From contig JAJDWA010000058.1 of assembly GCA_022825825.1 (NCBI GenBank), forward strand, positions 1 to 64,000: DNA of 64,000 nt, written 5' to 3'. Below the pieces are notes generated by a model. It was not told the DNA's origin. It ran no database searches and was given only the letters and a program-made list of their open reading frames with translations. Source of the DNA: Candidatus Poribacteria bacterium. GTDB lineage: Bacteria; Poribacteria; WGA-4E; WGA-3G. Both the position numbers and the translations under genes were made by a program. This document shows, piece after piece, positions 25,981 to 34,896 of this stretch (position 1 is the first letter of the stretch; every line of letters begins with the position of its first letter).

Positions 25981-26025
25981 TTGAAAAGCAGTTTAATTAT
26001 AGACTATAATTAAACTGCTTTTCAA
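25981..26025. repeat. Perfect 45-base palindrome
   Basis: Arm of 22 bases (25981-26002, TTGAAAAGCAGTTTAATTAT then AG), central A, and the exact reverse complement at 26004-26025. It lies 39 bases beyond the stop of the SDR gene and about 215 bases upstream of the S55-like start (both minus). It could terminate SDR transcripts or form a cruciform; neither side is followed by a T-run. Confidence 0.9.
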
Positions 26026-26063
26026 GGAAAATGGAGAAATTTTGTGTAAATTGAAGTGATTAC

Positions 26064-26828
26064 CTACCATGCGACCCAGCCGCCATCAACAGCAATGGTT
26101 TGTCCAGTAACCCAATTTGCTGCGTCTGAGGCTAAGAACAGGACAGCACCGACAACTTCGTCTACCTCGCCAACACGTCCCATTGGAATTCGACGGACGA
26201 CATCCTCGTAAAATTCTTTCCGTTGCAGTAGGACATCTGCGAGTGGCGTGCGGGTGAATGCTGGGGCAACAGCGTTGACGGTAACATTATGAGGTGCCCA
26301 TTCCACAGCGAGGCCTTTCGTTAATAGAACAACGCCCCCTTTGCTACCCGAATAGGCAGTACGTAATGGACCACCAACTAACCCCATAGTGGAAGAGATG
26401 TTGATAATTTTACCGTTCTCCCGCTCAATCATCGGTTTAACAAGCGTTTGCGTTAGAAAGAATAGGCCTTTAAGGTTAAGATCGTAGATTGCATCCCAAT
26501 CTTCTTCGGTGAGTTCTAATGCAGGTTTCGGGCGATTCGTTCCGGCGTTGTTGACAAGGACATCAACCCTACCCCACACGTCAATAGCAGCTTGTGCACC
26601 TTCTGCAACAGACTTCATGTCGCTCACATCAAACACAACCGGTTCCGCTTCACCGCCATTAGCACGAATCTCTTCCGCAACCTCATCAAGATCGGAACGT
26701 GTTCGGCTGTTTAAGACCACTTTTGCTCCCATCTGTGCAGCGGCAAGCGCGATACCTCTACCAATGCCTTTGCCAGAACCGGTGATTAACATCACTTTAT
26801 CATTTAATTCAAATCCAGGAAATGCCAT
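26064..26828 (-). CDS. SDR family oxidoreductase (FabG/gluconate 5-dehydrogenase type)
   Basis: A 254-residue classical SDR. It has TGSGKGIGRG (residues about 17-26), NNAG (about 94-97), catalytic Ser in ISSTMG, YSGSK (Tyr-Lys) and the C-terminal GQTIAVDGGW. Homologues reduce 3-oxoacyl or keto-sugar substrates; the particular one is unknown. The ATG at 26828 has a good upstream GGAGG-type site. FolD lies 52 bases upstream on the same strand. Confidence 0.9.
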   Translation of the reverse strand: MAFPGFELNDKVMLITGSGKGIGRGIALAAAQMGAKVVLNSRTRSDLDEVAEEIRANGGEAEPVVFDVSDMKSVAEGAQAAIDVWGRVDVLVNNAGTNRPKPALELTEEDWDAIYDLNLKGLFFLTQTLVKPMIERENGKIINISSTMGLVGGPLRTAYSGSKGGVVLLTKGLAVEWAPHNVTVNAVAPAFTRTPLADVLLQRKEFYEDVVRRIPMGRVGEVDEVVGAVLFLASDAANWVTGQTIAVDGGWVAW

Positions 26829-26880
26829 AAAAATCCTCCTTATTTCTACAATTATTCAGTTTTCCAAAAACAGAATCTGT

Positions 26881-27711
26881 TTATCTACTTGCTAACTTCA
26901 ACGTATTCTCCAACAGCATTGCGCGTGTTAACGGGCCAACACCTCCTGGCACAGGAGTAATAAACCCAGCAACCTCTTTTACTTCATCAAATTTGACATC
27001 ACCGACAAGTTGATCGTCAACGGAGTTGATACCAACATCAATGACAGTTGCTCCCTGCTTAACCATATCAACTGTAATAAATTCTGGCTTTCCAACTGCA
27101 GCAATAAGTATATCCGCATTTTTTGTTGCCTCCGCGAGATTTTTCGTGCGTGAATGACAGTAAGTGACGGTAGCGTTCCGATTGAGAAGCATTACTCCGG
27201 CCGGCTTGCCGACAAGATGGCTTCTACCAACACAGACAGCATGTTTACCTTCAATTGGTTCTTCGGTCAATTCAATTAGTTTAATGATACCTGTTGGCGT
27301 GCAGGGTGTAACCCCTTCCCGATTGATAAACAGATTTCCTAAATTGAAGGGTGTTAACCCATCTACATCTTTATTAGGTGCGATTACATCTATAACTACT
27401 TGTGCGTCAATTGTATCTGGCAGCGGCATTTGCACTAAAATGCCATGGACATCTTCGCGAACGTTTAATTCCATTACTTTATCAATGAGTGCTTGCTGAG
27501 TTATATCCGCTGGGAGTCGGTGAACTTCTGAGTGGAAATGTACTTTTTCACAATCGCGTTGTTTATGTTTGATATAGATGGCAGATGCTGGATCATTGCC
27601 AACTTGAATGACAGCGAGTCCTGGTGTAAAGGCAAGTTTTTTGAGTTTTTTTCTAATTTGGCTGCGGATACGCTGCGCGAGGCGAGTACCATTAAGGATT
27701 TCGGCTGACAA
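26881..27711 (-). CDS. folD: Bifunctional methylene-THF dehydrogenase / methenyl-THF cyclohydrolase
   Basis: A 276-residue enzyme interconverting 5,10-methylene-, methenyl- and 10-formyl-tetrahydrofolate with NADP, supplying one-carbon units. Catalytic Tyr and Lys are in SAIYIKHKQRDCEK (about residues 46-59), followed by VQMPLPDTI, KDVDGLTPFN, GRSHLVGKP (NADP) and the terminal PGGVGPLTRAML. The start is a TTG at 27711 preceded by GGGAGG; no ATG is available without losing the N-terminal helix. Probably in one transcript with the SDR gene. Confidence 0.94.
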   Translation of the reverse strand: MSAEILNGTRLAQRIRSQIRKKLKKLAFTPGLAVIQVGNDPASAIYIKHKQRDCEKVHFHSEVHRLPADITQQALIDKVMELNVREDVHGILVQMPLPDTIDAQVVIDVIAPNKDVDGLTPFNLGNLFINREGVTPCTPTGIIKLIELTEEPIEGKHAVCVGRSHLVGKPAGVMLLNRNATVTYCHSRTKNLAEATKNADILIAAVGKPEFITVDMVKQGATVIDVGINSVDDQLVGDVKFDEVKEVAGFITPVPGGVGPLTRAMLLENTLKLASR

Positions 27712-27936
27712 GTGCCTTTTCCTCCCTGTTTACGGGTGCATGAATGAATTTTACAAGCGAATTAAGTAGAACGCATTTACAAGTTATGTTGTCTAATCTT
27801 AAGTTCGGTATGAATTTATTTTAACAGATAACTTGGTTTTTGTCTATGAATTATTGGTGCTTTTGTGTATGATATAATGCAAAACTGTGTTCATTCCATA
27901 AAGAAAAGTCGTCGCCAAACTAAAAAGGAGTATAAA

Positions 27937-28665
27937 ATGAAAAAGTTTCTCATTCCAACTTGTGTGGTCCTTTGCATAATAGGAATATTGGCAGTATGGT
28001 ATTTCGGACATCAACGTGCCGACCCAAAAGAATTAAAAAGTGAATCTAAAAACAGTTTGCCAATAGAAAACCATCTACAGGAAGAATCGTCTGTTCCTGA
28101 AGCTGTACAGAAAACAGACAAGGGTGATACCGCTGGAGAGATAGAAACAAAAAGAGATAACTCAAACCCTGAAAAGACCAACACCGATGGTAGTACTGAT
28201 AAAAATGCTGTTTTAGAAGGTGAAAGGGAGCATCAAAAATTGCCCTCTGCTGAAGATGTGGCAGCAGCAAATGCTTTTGAAGTGTATGTAAAGACTGATA
28301 TAGAATTCGATTTGGCTACTGAATCCTTAAAAGAAGCACTTGAAACAAGGCCCATAGACTGGGATCATGTGAAATCGGCAACAAGTGACCATAAAAATGC
28401 TCGGTTACGCCGGAAGGAAGCACTCCAAAATCTCGCTTCGTATTCAGAAGCAGCAGCAGAGATATTGGCAGCAGAAGAGACTCTCTCAGCTGAAGATGCG
28501 GCTCGGATCGCAGCAATGAAAGAAAAACTTGATCGGGACGAAGCTGAAATGAGAAAGCAGACTGAGGAAATGAGAAATCAGATTTTTGATGGACTTTCAC
28601 CAGAACAACAGCGGACTTTATTGGATACATTTCCAGAGTTAAAAGAACTGCTAAGCGGAGATTGA
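27937..28665 (+). CDS. Membrane-anchored hypothetical protein, duplicate A
   Basis: A 242-residue protein of unknown function. One N-terminal hydrophobic segment (residues 4-24, LIPTCVVLCIIGILAVWYFG) anchors or exports it. Then comes a polar linker (about 25-110) with many Glu, Lys, Ser and Asn, and a helical, charged C-terminal region ending LSPEQQRTLLDTFPELKELL. The ATG at 27937 follows AAAAAGGAG; an in-frame extension to 27865 has no site. It is a duplicate of 28891-29601: the first 100 codons and the last 20 are nearly identical, while the middle differs. No homologous family recognised. Confidence 0.75.
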   Translation: MKKFLIPTCVVLCIIGILAVWYFGHQRADPKELKSESKNSLPIENHLQEESSVPEAVQKTDKGDTAGEIETKRDNSNPEKTNTDGSTDKNAVLEGEREHQKLPSAEDVAAANAFEVYVKTDIEFDLATESLKEALETRPIDWDHVKSATSDHKNARLRRKEALQNLASYSEAAAEILAAEETLSAEDAARIAAMKEKLDRDEAEMRKQTEEMRNQIFDGLSPEQQRTLLDTFPELKELLSGD

Positions 28666-28742
28666 TACTATAGTAGATTTAAGAATTACTTGGACACTCA
28701 GCACAGCGAAGTTAAGATATATCGCCTACCGGTACTTGAATG
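28666..28742. mobile_element. Partial MITE-like element, family A (after duplicate A)
   Basis: Begins with CTATAGTAGATTTAAGAATT and ACTTGGACACTCAGCAC and ends near CGCCTACCGGTACTTGAA. The central palindrome is largely lost. It follows the stop codon directly and corresponds to 29602-29680 after duplicate B, so gene and element were copied together. Confidence 0.55.
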
Positions 28743-28890
28743 TCATTTAGTAATGATAGTTTTATATTGCAACTAACCATTGTGGGGTATTTTACATACC
28801 GCAAAAAAAATATAAATAATATTGCAAGATTTTGAGTTCTATATTATTGAACTCATGAAAATCATAGTCTAATACTAAAAGGAGTATAAA

Positions 28891-29601
28891 ATGAAAAAGT
28901 TTCTCATTCCAACTTGTGTGGTCCTTTGCATAATAGGAATATTGGCAGTATGGTATTTCGGATATCAGAGCAGCAATCCGGAAGAACTAAAAAGTGAATC
29001 TAAGGACAGTTCGCCAATAGAAAACCATCTACAGGAAGAATCATCTGTTCCTGAAGCTGTACAGAAAATAGACAAGGGTGATACCGCTGGAGAGATAGAA
29101 ACAAAAAGAGATAACTCAAACCCTGAAAAGACCAACACCGATGGTAGTACTGATAAAAATGCTGTTTTAGAAGGTGAAAAGGAGCATCAAAAATTGCCCT
29201 CTGCTGAAGATGTGGCAGCAGCAAATGCCTTTGAAGCATACGCAAAGGCCGAGATAGAACACAAATCGACTGTGGATAAACTTATTGAAGCATTGAAATC
29301 GGAAAATTCTAACTCTATAGCATCGGCTACGGAATCCCTTAAGAACGCAAGGTTAAGGCGAGAGGAAGCACTTCGAAATCTCTCCCCTTATTCTGAAGTA
29401 GCAGCAGAGATATTGGCAACAGATGAGGCACGCTCAGCAGCATCCGAAAAAGAAATTGATCGAATAAAAGCTGACGATAAAAAACGAACTATCGAAATGA
29501 GGAAGGAAATGAGGGAATGGTTCCAAAGACTTTCACCAGAACAACAGCGGACTTTATTGGATACATTTCCAGAGTTAAAAGAACTGCTAAGCGAAGATTA
29601 A
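28891..29601 (+). CDS. Membrane-anchored hypothetical protein, duplicate B
   Basis: A 236-residue paralogue of 27937-28665 with identical anchor (MKKFLIPTCVVLCIIGILAV) and linker, a diverged helical middle (about residues 110-205) and the same ending LSPEQQRTLLDTFPELKELL. The ATG is preceded by the same AAAAGGAGTATAAA leader. The mosaic of identical and divergent parts suggests gene conversion or selection on the middle region. No known family; an exported scaffold or adhesin-like role would be a guess. Confidence 0.75.
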   Translation: MKKFLIPTCVVLCIIGILAVWYFGYQSSNPEELKSESKDSSPIENHLQEESSVPEAVQKIDKGDTAGEIETKRDNSNPEKTNTDGSTDKNAVLEGEKEHQKLPSAEDVAAANAFEAYAKAEIEHKSTVDKLIEALKSENSNSIASATESLKNARLRREEALRNLSPYSEVAAEILATDEARSAASEKEIDRIKADDKKRTIEMRKEMREWFQRLSPEQQRTLLDTFPELKELLSED

Positions 29602-29680
29602 TACTATAATAGATTTTAGAATTACTTGGACACTCAGCACCGCCGAGGTTTAGAAACCTCACCTACCAGAACTTGAACAC
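29602..29680. mobile_element. Partial MITE-like element, family A (after duplicate B)
   Basis: CTATAATAGATTTTAGAATT, ACTTGGACACTCAGCAC, then the palindrome CGAGGTTTAGAAACCTC (29644-29660) and ACCTACCAGAACTTGAACAC. Only the left terminal repeat is clear. Confidence 0.55.
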
Positions 29681-31653
29681 TATTCAGCCTTAAGGCGTTT
29701 TTGACGATCTTGTAGGGATTTAATAACAGTATCTGGACTTTGGAAACCGAGAACACTTGCTTCATCTATGACCATTTGCATTTGGACTGGATTGTTCGTC
29801 AACATCTTTTCTGCCTTTTGATAATAATCTACTGCGGCATCCTTTTTTCCGCTTTCTTGGTGCATGACTGCTAAGTAAATATGCGCAGCAGCGAGCCGTG
29901 GCGATCTGGTGCGATTTTTGATAAACTCCTCAAAAGCAAAGCGTGCATCAGTATACCGTTGGTCATCGAAGTGCACCCTGCCGATGCGAAATAGTGCTCT
30001 GTCTGCATAACTATCTTTATATCCATCGGACAGATAAAGTTCGCGTTCGGGATAGCTGATAGTTGTTTGATAAGCTTGCAATGCTTCATCAAATCGTTGG
30101 AGTTTCCTATAAATTTCACCTACTTGGAAGGTTGCCATCATGGCTTGTAAGGTATTTGGATGTTGTCCTATAATAGCATTAAAAGTTTTAAGCGCGCTGT
30201 TTGGTTTTTCAAGGACGTCCACATAAATAATACCTATACGGTAACGGGCTTCAGCTGCATAAGGCGATTTAGGATGCTCCTGCACTATTTTATTATAAGC
30301 CTTAACGGCTTTAGAATAGTCCAATAACTCGCGCTCATAGATAGTAGCGATCTGTAATTTTGTTCTAATTTTTTCGGCAACGTTTAATTGATTATCTTGA
30401 ATTTGTAAAAGTAAATTTTGAATTGCCGCGCGGTGTTTAAGCGAACGAAGTTGTGCTGCAGCTCGCTTAGCAAATTGTGTATCTGGGGCATGACTGATTA
30501 GATTACGCGCAATTTTTGAGGCTTCATCGTAGTTCCCACCTTCCACTGCCTTCTCGAGCTTTTCGAATTCGCGTTTGGGAATGAGTTGTGTTATCGTTCC
30601 TATTTTTTCCCGTACCAATTTAGTCACTTCCGCACTACTTTTATCGTACATCGCAATCTGTCCAAGATACACCGGATCAAGCGTTGGGAGGTAAACGTTA
30701 AGGAAAATTTTAAAAGCGTTGAGTGCTTCGTAATAGTTCTGTGTTTCCTCATAACAAATGCCGGACCAATAAAAAACTGCAGGCATATTCCAGAAGTTCG
30801 GGTATTTCTCATCGAGTGAATCGTATACAGTGAGCGCCTGTTGATACGCCTCTCCCTCGCGATGAATATTTGCAATATGAAAAAGTGCCTCGGCAGCGAA
30901 GTTACTTGTTGGATAGTTATCTGCAACTTTTTTATAGGCATCAATTGCTAATGGCAATTGATGTAAAACCGTATGCCTTAAATGTGCGATCCGCCATTGT
31001 GCTTCAGCAGCTAACTTGTCGGTGGGATATTTTTTAAGCAATTCTTGATATATTTCAATTGCCCGTTCAGGTTGATTGAGTTGGTTATGCATTCGGTAGA
31101 GTTCAGCAATCTGAAATTGGGCAACTGCTTCAAGCGGGGTGCCTTTGTAGGTACGTACAATCTCTTTCTGCATCTGTAGATTTTTGAGTGCAGTTCGGAT
31201 GTCTCGTATTTTTTGTAATCCGATTTTATGTACGAAGTGTATTTCTGGTGCTGTGCCAACAAGCGTACGGAAACTGTGAATAGCCTTCTCATATTCTCCC
31301 ATCCTACTGTACACGTCCCCAATCTTAATATAGGAGAGAAAAATCTCAGCGATGGGCAACCCATCAGCTCTCATACGGAGAATTTTTTTATATGCCTTCA
31401 ATGCCTCTGGATATTGCTGCGTATAATTGTAATATATCTCGCCAAGCTGGTAGTAGCAGCTACTCCGAGTTTCAATGTCTTTGGCAGATTTTGTAAGTTT
31501 CTCCAGCTTGAAGGCAGCTTCTGTATAAAGCCGTTCTTCAAGTAAGGAGGTGACTTCATCAAGCTGCGCGTGTGCGGTGAATAAAACCAGCGACATTAAC
31601 AGCATACACAACATGGCACGTTGAAGAATAGGAGTAAATTTCAATTTTCTCAC
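29680..31653 (-). CDS. Periplasmic multi-TPR protein
   Basis: A 657-residue exported protein, mainly TPR/YbgF-type repeats (for example EKAIHSFRTLVGTAPE, RAIEIYQELLKKYPTDKLAAEAQWRIAHLRH, KAVKAYNKIVQEHPKSPYAAEARYRIG). A signal peptide (about residues 1-30, MLCMLLMSLVLFTAHA) directs it to the periplasm. The GTG at 31653 has AAAAGAG upstream; a TTG at 31680 is an alternative. It is the last gene of the sigma/anti-sigma operon, 20-50 bases after the anti-sigma gene, which suggests a role in envelope stress or assembly. Specific partner unknown. Confidence 0.8.
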   Translation of the reverse strand: MRKLKFTPILQRAMLCMLLMSLVLFTAHAQLDEVTSLLEERLYTEAAFKLEKLTKSAKDIETRSSCYYQLGEIYYNYTQQYPEALKAYKKILRMRADGLPIAEIFLSYIKIGDVYSRMGEYEKAIHSFRTLVGTAPEIHFVHKIGLQKIRDIRTALKNLQMQKEIVRTYKGTPLEAVAQFQIAELYRMHNQLNQPERAIEIYQELLKKYPTDKLAAEAQWRIAHLRHTVLHQLPLAIDAYKKVADNYPTSNFAAEALFHIANIHREGEAYQQALTVYDSLDEKYPNFWNMPAVFYWSGICYEETQNYYEALNAFKIFLNVYLPTLDPVYLGQIAMYDKSSAEVTKLVREKIGTITQLIPKREFEKLEKAVEGGNYDEASKIARNLISHAPDTQFAKRAAAQLRSLKHRAAIQNLLLQIQDNQLNVAEKIRTKLQIATIYERELLDYSKAVKAYNKIVQEHPKSPYAAEARYRIGIIYVDVLEKPNSALKTFNAIIGQHPNTLQAMMATFQVGEIYRKLQRFDEALQAYQTTISYPERELYLSDGYKDSYADRALFRIGRVHFDDQRYTDARFAFEEFIKNRTRSPRLAAAHIYLAVMHQESGKKDAAVDYYQKAEKMLTNNPVQMQMVIDEASVLGFQSPDTVIKSLQDRQKRLKAE

Positions 31654-31699
31654 GTAAAACTCTTTTAATAATTTTAACAACTACCTGAGAATTTTAACA

Positions 31700-32317
31700 T
31701 CAGAGTTCAGAATGAACGTTCTTCAGGTGTTTTTTTGCGATATTTGCCCAATTGGTCCCTTGTGCCTGGTCTTTCACCCGATTGAGTTGACTGACAGTAT
31801 CCCAACCATCTGAATTACGAAGATGTCTGTTTCGCAGGACATCTTCCATACTCCGTTGAATATCCTGATGTCTATACTGCTCAATGCGTGCGTCCGCGGA
31901 ATCAATTTGACTCATGTCAAAAGTTGGGGCAGGTCGAAACGGATTGCCAACGAAAAACGCAACAGAAATTACCGCAAAAATGAATAGACAGAAACTAACA
32001 ACCTTTTGCTCTCGCAAGGTTAACAACAACCCCGTTGCAAAATCTGATAAACGGGAACTGAGTGTAGGTTTTACAGGGGGAACCTCAGCGAGACGCCTAT
32101 ATAATTTCGCCTCAAGGTTGCGTGGAGCAATTATATGCGCCGTTAATTCCGCCTCTGCTTCATCTACAAGGCGAAGCACACGCTTATAAGTGTTAACTTT
32201 TCTGGTGCAGTTATTACATGTAGAAAGATGGCGTTCAAAATCCACCACTTGTGATACGTCTAACTCACCGTATACATAATCAATCGCTTGTGCTTCAGAT
32301 TTATTACATTTAGGCAT
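31700..32317 (-). CDS. Zinc-finger anti-sigma factor (membrane)
   Basis: A 205-residue protein. The N-terminal anti-sigma zinc domain has C...HLSTCNNC (H-x3-C-x2-C, about residues 29-36), then a linker, one membrane segment (about 107-126, VVSFCLFIFAVISVAFFVG) and an extracytoplasmic C-terminal part of 75 residues. It is expected to hold the cognate sigma factor at the membrane until a signal. It lies 11 bases after the sigma gene, the usual arrangement. Confidence 0.85.
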   Translation of the reverse strand: MPKCNKSEAQAIDYVYGELDVSQVVDFERHLSTCNNCTRKVNTYKRVLRLVDEAEAELTAHIIAPRNLEAKLYRRLAEVPPVKPTLSSRLSDFATGLLLTLREQKVVSFCLFIFAVISVAFFVGNPFRPAPTFDMSQIDSADARIEQYRHQDIQRSMEDVLRNRHLRNSDGWDTVSQLNRVKDQAQGTNWANIAKKHLKNVHSEL

Positions 32318-32328
32318 GGATAAACCTC

Positions 32329-32910
32329 CTATATCTCATTATTTTCCAATAAAGGTCGTAGCAAAGTTTGTAATTTTTTCATTGCACGATGAAGATGAAT
32401 TTTAACAGTCCCTTCAGCCATTCCCAATGTTTCGGCAACCTCCTTAATCTGTAAACCTTCATACCGGGCTAACATAAAAACAGCTTTCTGTTTAGAGGAG
32501 AGTTCGTCTACAGCTTCGCGGATGATGCGTCCACGTTCCTTTTCTTCAAGCTGTTTTTCGGGGTTACTTGATATGTCTGTCGCAACGACTCTTGCTTCAA
32601 TGACATCTTCATCTTCCAACATATAGACTGGCTTTCGTGCTTTAGAACGATGATAGTCTATAGAAAGGTTAGAGGCAATCGTATAAAGCCATGTTGAAAA
32701 TTTTGCTTTCGGTTCCCATGAACCAAGCGCACGGTATGCCTTGAAGAACACTTCAAGCGTTAACTCTTCAGCATCTTCGTAATTCCGAACAGAACGTAAA
32801 AGATATCCGAAGATTTTACGTTCATAACGTTTCATTAATTCATCAAAAGCCTTTTGGCTTCCCGATTTGAACTGCGTAACAAGCATTTCATCATCAATCA
32901 ATTTATCCAT
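32329..32910 (-). CDS. ECF-type RNA polymerase sigma-70 factor
   Basis: A 193-residue sigma factor with region 2 (FKSGSQKAFDELMKRYERKIFGYLLR through FSTWLYTIASNLSIDYHR) and region 4 (VDELSSKQKAVFMLARYEGLQIKEVAETLGMAEGTVKIHLHRAMKKL), lacking regions 1 and 3 as ECF factors do. It directs RNA polymerase to a small regulon, probably including its own operon. First gene of sigma/anti-sigma/TPR; promoter at 32977-33005. Confidence 0.92.
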   Translation of the reverse strand: MDKLIDDEMLVTQFKSGSQKAFDELMKRYERKIFGYLLRSVRNYEDAEELTLEVFFKAYRALGSWEPKAKFSTWLYTIASNLSIDYHRSKARKPVYMLEDEDVIEARVVATDISSNPEKQLEEKERGRIIREAVDELSSKQKAVFMLARYEGLQIKEVAETLGMAEGTVKIHLHRAMKKLQTLLRPLLENNEI

Positions 32911-32976
32911 AACTTTTGCCAGACTTTCGTTCAGTTTGTCAACAATTGATTCTTTTAACGTAGAAGTGTTTTATTA

Positions 32977-33005
32977 AGTTTACAGGAATTGCAGTTTTGT
33001 GTCAA
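32977..33005 (-). promoter_or_regulatory. Predicted promoter of the sigma factor operon
   Basis: On the minus strand TTGACA (33000-33005), 17-base spacer, TAAACT (32977-32982). It looks housekeeping in type; an additional ECF promoter was not identified. Confidence 0.5.
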
Positions 33006-33154
33006 AATTTGAATTGTGTTAACCAAATTCTTGCTGACTTTTTCTTTATACGATTAAAACTTTTCAAATTATGTAAGTAGCGTATCAATTTAAGTGGATT
33101 TTTAGAGAAAATTCGGTTAGAATGATAACAGCAAAAACTAACGGAGGTGTTTTC

Positions 33155-34183
33155 GTGGCACAAGCACATTCTAACTCTCAATCACCATTAGTAATTCCAG
33201 CTTCAGAAACAGCAGAACGGATGGCACGCGCAGCAGCCAATTTTTTAGACGTTTTACCCCCTACTTTACGCGAAAAAACATGTCAACAGTTCGATGGGAA
33301 TGAGCGATTTCGATGGCACTATATTCCAATAGAGATGTGGGAGCGACAAGGGGTTTCACTTAAAGAACTGAACGCTAACCAGCAGGAATTAGCGTTTGCA
33401 CTCATGGAAAGTGGTTTGAGTGCCAAAGGGTATGAAAAAGCCCGCGCAATCATCAATTTAGAGACTATACTTGGCGAAATTGAGAAAATAGACGGAGAGG
33501 CGAGACTCTCACGCGATCCTGAGTACTATTTTTTCACTGTATTTGGCGATCCAACAGGAAATGGTGCATGGGGTTGGCGTGCCGAAGGACACCATATTTC
33601 GCTCAACTTTACAGTTGTCAATCGTGAACTGATTTCTCCAAATCCTTTCTTTTTTGGCTCAAATCCAGCGGAGGTTCCACAAGGTGATAAAAAAGGATTA
33701 CGAGTACTTTTCGCTGAAGAAGATTTAGCGCGTCAACTGTTAGCAAGTTTAACGCCGCACCAAAAAACGCAAGCCGTTATCATGACGGAGGCACCACCTG
33801 ACATTCTCACGCGTAATGCTCCCAAAGTTGAGTTTGAAGCAGTCGAAGGATTGGCAGTTGAAACAATGCAAACGCATCAACGCGAACTTCTAATTCAATT
33901 GGTTCATGAATACATTGACCGGCTTCCTGAAGAGGTGGCAGAGATTGAACGCCGTAAATTACACGAGATCAGCTTTAATGATATTCACTTTGCATGGGCT
34001 GGCGGTGAAGAACGTAGAATGCCTCACTACTATAGACTTCATAGTCCGTTTTTCTTTGTAGAATATGATAACACACAGAATAATGCCAACCATATTCATT
34101 CTGTGTGGCGACATGTTGAAGATGATTTCGGAGCTGATCTGCTTCGGTTGCATTACCACAAAACGGACCATCATGATCGTTAG
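33155..34183 (+). CDS. DUF3500 domain-containing protein
   Basis: A 342-residue protein covering the DUF3500 family: ERMARAAANFLDVLPP, FRWHYIPIEMWERQGVSLKELNANQQELAFALMESGLS, DPEYYFFTVFGDPTGNGAWGWRAEGHHISLNF and the terminal HSPFFFVEYDNTQNNANHIHSVWRHVEDDFG. The HH and terminal His residues are conserved in the family and may bind metal, but the reaction is unknown. The GTG at 33155 follows GGAGG at 33143-33147; an ATG at 33122 lacks a site. No signal peptide with this start. Confidence 0.88.
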   Translation: MAQAHSNSQSPLVIPASETAERMARAAANFLDVLPPTLREKTCQQFDGNERFRWHYIPIEMWERQGVSLKELNANQQELAFALMESGLSAKGYEKARAIINLETILGEIEKIDGEARLSRDPEYYFFTVFGDPTGNGAWGWRAEGHHISLNFTVVNRELISPNPFFFGSNPAEVPQGDKKGLRVLFAEEDLARQLLASLTPHQKTQAVIMTEAPPDILTRNAPKVEFEAVEGLAVETMQTHQRELLIQLVHEYIDRLPEEVAEIERRKLHEISFNDIHFAWAGGEERRMPHYYRLHSPFFFVEYDNTQNNANHIHSVWRHVEDDFGADLLRLHYHKTDHHDR

Positions 34184-34187
34184 AACG

Positions 34188-34302
34188 TATCTCATAAATC
34201 CAAATTGTTGAATTCCTTGTGCTTAAGCAGCAAGCAACGGACTTTGACAGAAGGTCGCTCCTACAGAAGAGACATCTTGTCTATTTTATGATTTATGAGA
34301 TA
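34188..34302. mobile_element. Short element with 13-bp terminal inverted repeats
   Basis: TATCTCATAAATC (34188-34200) and its exact reverse complement GATTTATGAGATA (34290-34302) bound 115 bases that include GAAGGTCGCTCCTACAGAAG. The same 13-mer occurs alone at 22100-22112. It fits a small non-autonomous insertion, downstream of the DUF3500 stop. Confidence 0.5.
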
Positions 34303-34330
34303 GGTTGTGGATAATTCACCCGTACGTAAA

Positions 34331-34357
34331 AAGCCGCCAGAGTTGGCGGCTTTCTTA
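34331..34357. terminator. Bidirectional Rho-independent terminator
   Basis: AAGCCGCC (34331-34338), loop AGAGTT, GGCGGCTT (34345-34352), with A-run before and T-rich TCTT after. It lies between the convergent DUF3500 and DUF3368 genes. Confidence 0.8.
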
Positions 34358-34386
34358 CAAGGTTACACTGGAATATGGTAGTTGTT

Positions 34387-34896
34387 CTATATGAGTTCTT
34401 CACCAGCAGTTTTTAGTATTTCATTGACTAACTTACCGCTTAGTCGAAAACCTTTTTGGTGTAGTTGCAACAAAAACGGACGAACTTCTTGAATTCTTTT
34501 TTTATTTTTCGCTAACAGAAGAAAACCTGCTACGCCAATAGTTTGCAAGCCGACAGACTGGGCAATCTTCCTCCCACGTAGATCGTCCATAAATACCGTT
34601 GTTACACCCAATTCCGTAGCTAATACAAGGGGCTGGGCTTCACCTTTATCCAGAGTTGCTGTTAGCATTACGCCTGCATTAATGTTGGAAATACTTCTTC
34701 GTTCTACAAACGTTGCTTGTTGTAACTCTTTCTGTCCTGGCTTTCCTTCTCCTTGTTCAACGACTTCTTCCCAAACAGCATCCGCAATAATTAGCGTTTT
34801 GACTAATGCCTCCAGAGTTTCCCACTGTCCACAGACAGAAACACCGATTACAAATGAGGCATCGGCAACAGCAGTTAAATTCTCTATAGCAGTCAT
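34387..34896 (-). CDS. DUF3368 PIN-like toxin
   Basis: A 169-residue protein of the DUF3368/PIN-domain family, the usual toxin partner of UPF0175. Acidic residues expected for a PIN nuclease are in VADASFVIG (Asp, about residue 11), LDKGEAQPLVLA (Glu) and VFMDDLRGRKIAQSVGL (Asp-Asp). The end (GFRLSGKLVNEIL) is family-typical. Its ATG overlaps the antitoxin stop as ATGA, so the genes are translationally coupled. RNase activity is inferred. Confidence 0.88.
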   Translation of the reverse strand: MTAIENLTAVADASFVIGVSVCGQWETLEALVKTLIIADAVWEEVVEQGEGKPGQKELQQATFVERRSISNINAGVMLTATLDKGEAQPLVLATELGVTTVFMDDLRGRKIAQSVGLQTIGVAGFLLLAKNKKRIQEVRPFLLQLHQKGFRLSGKLVNEILKTAGEELI

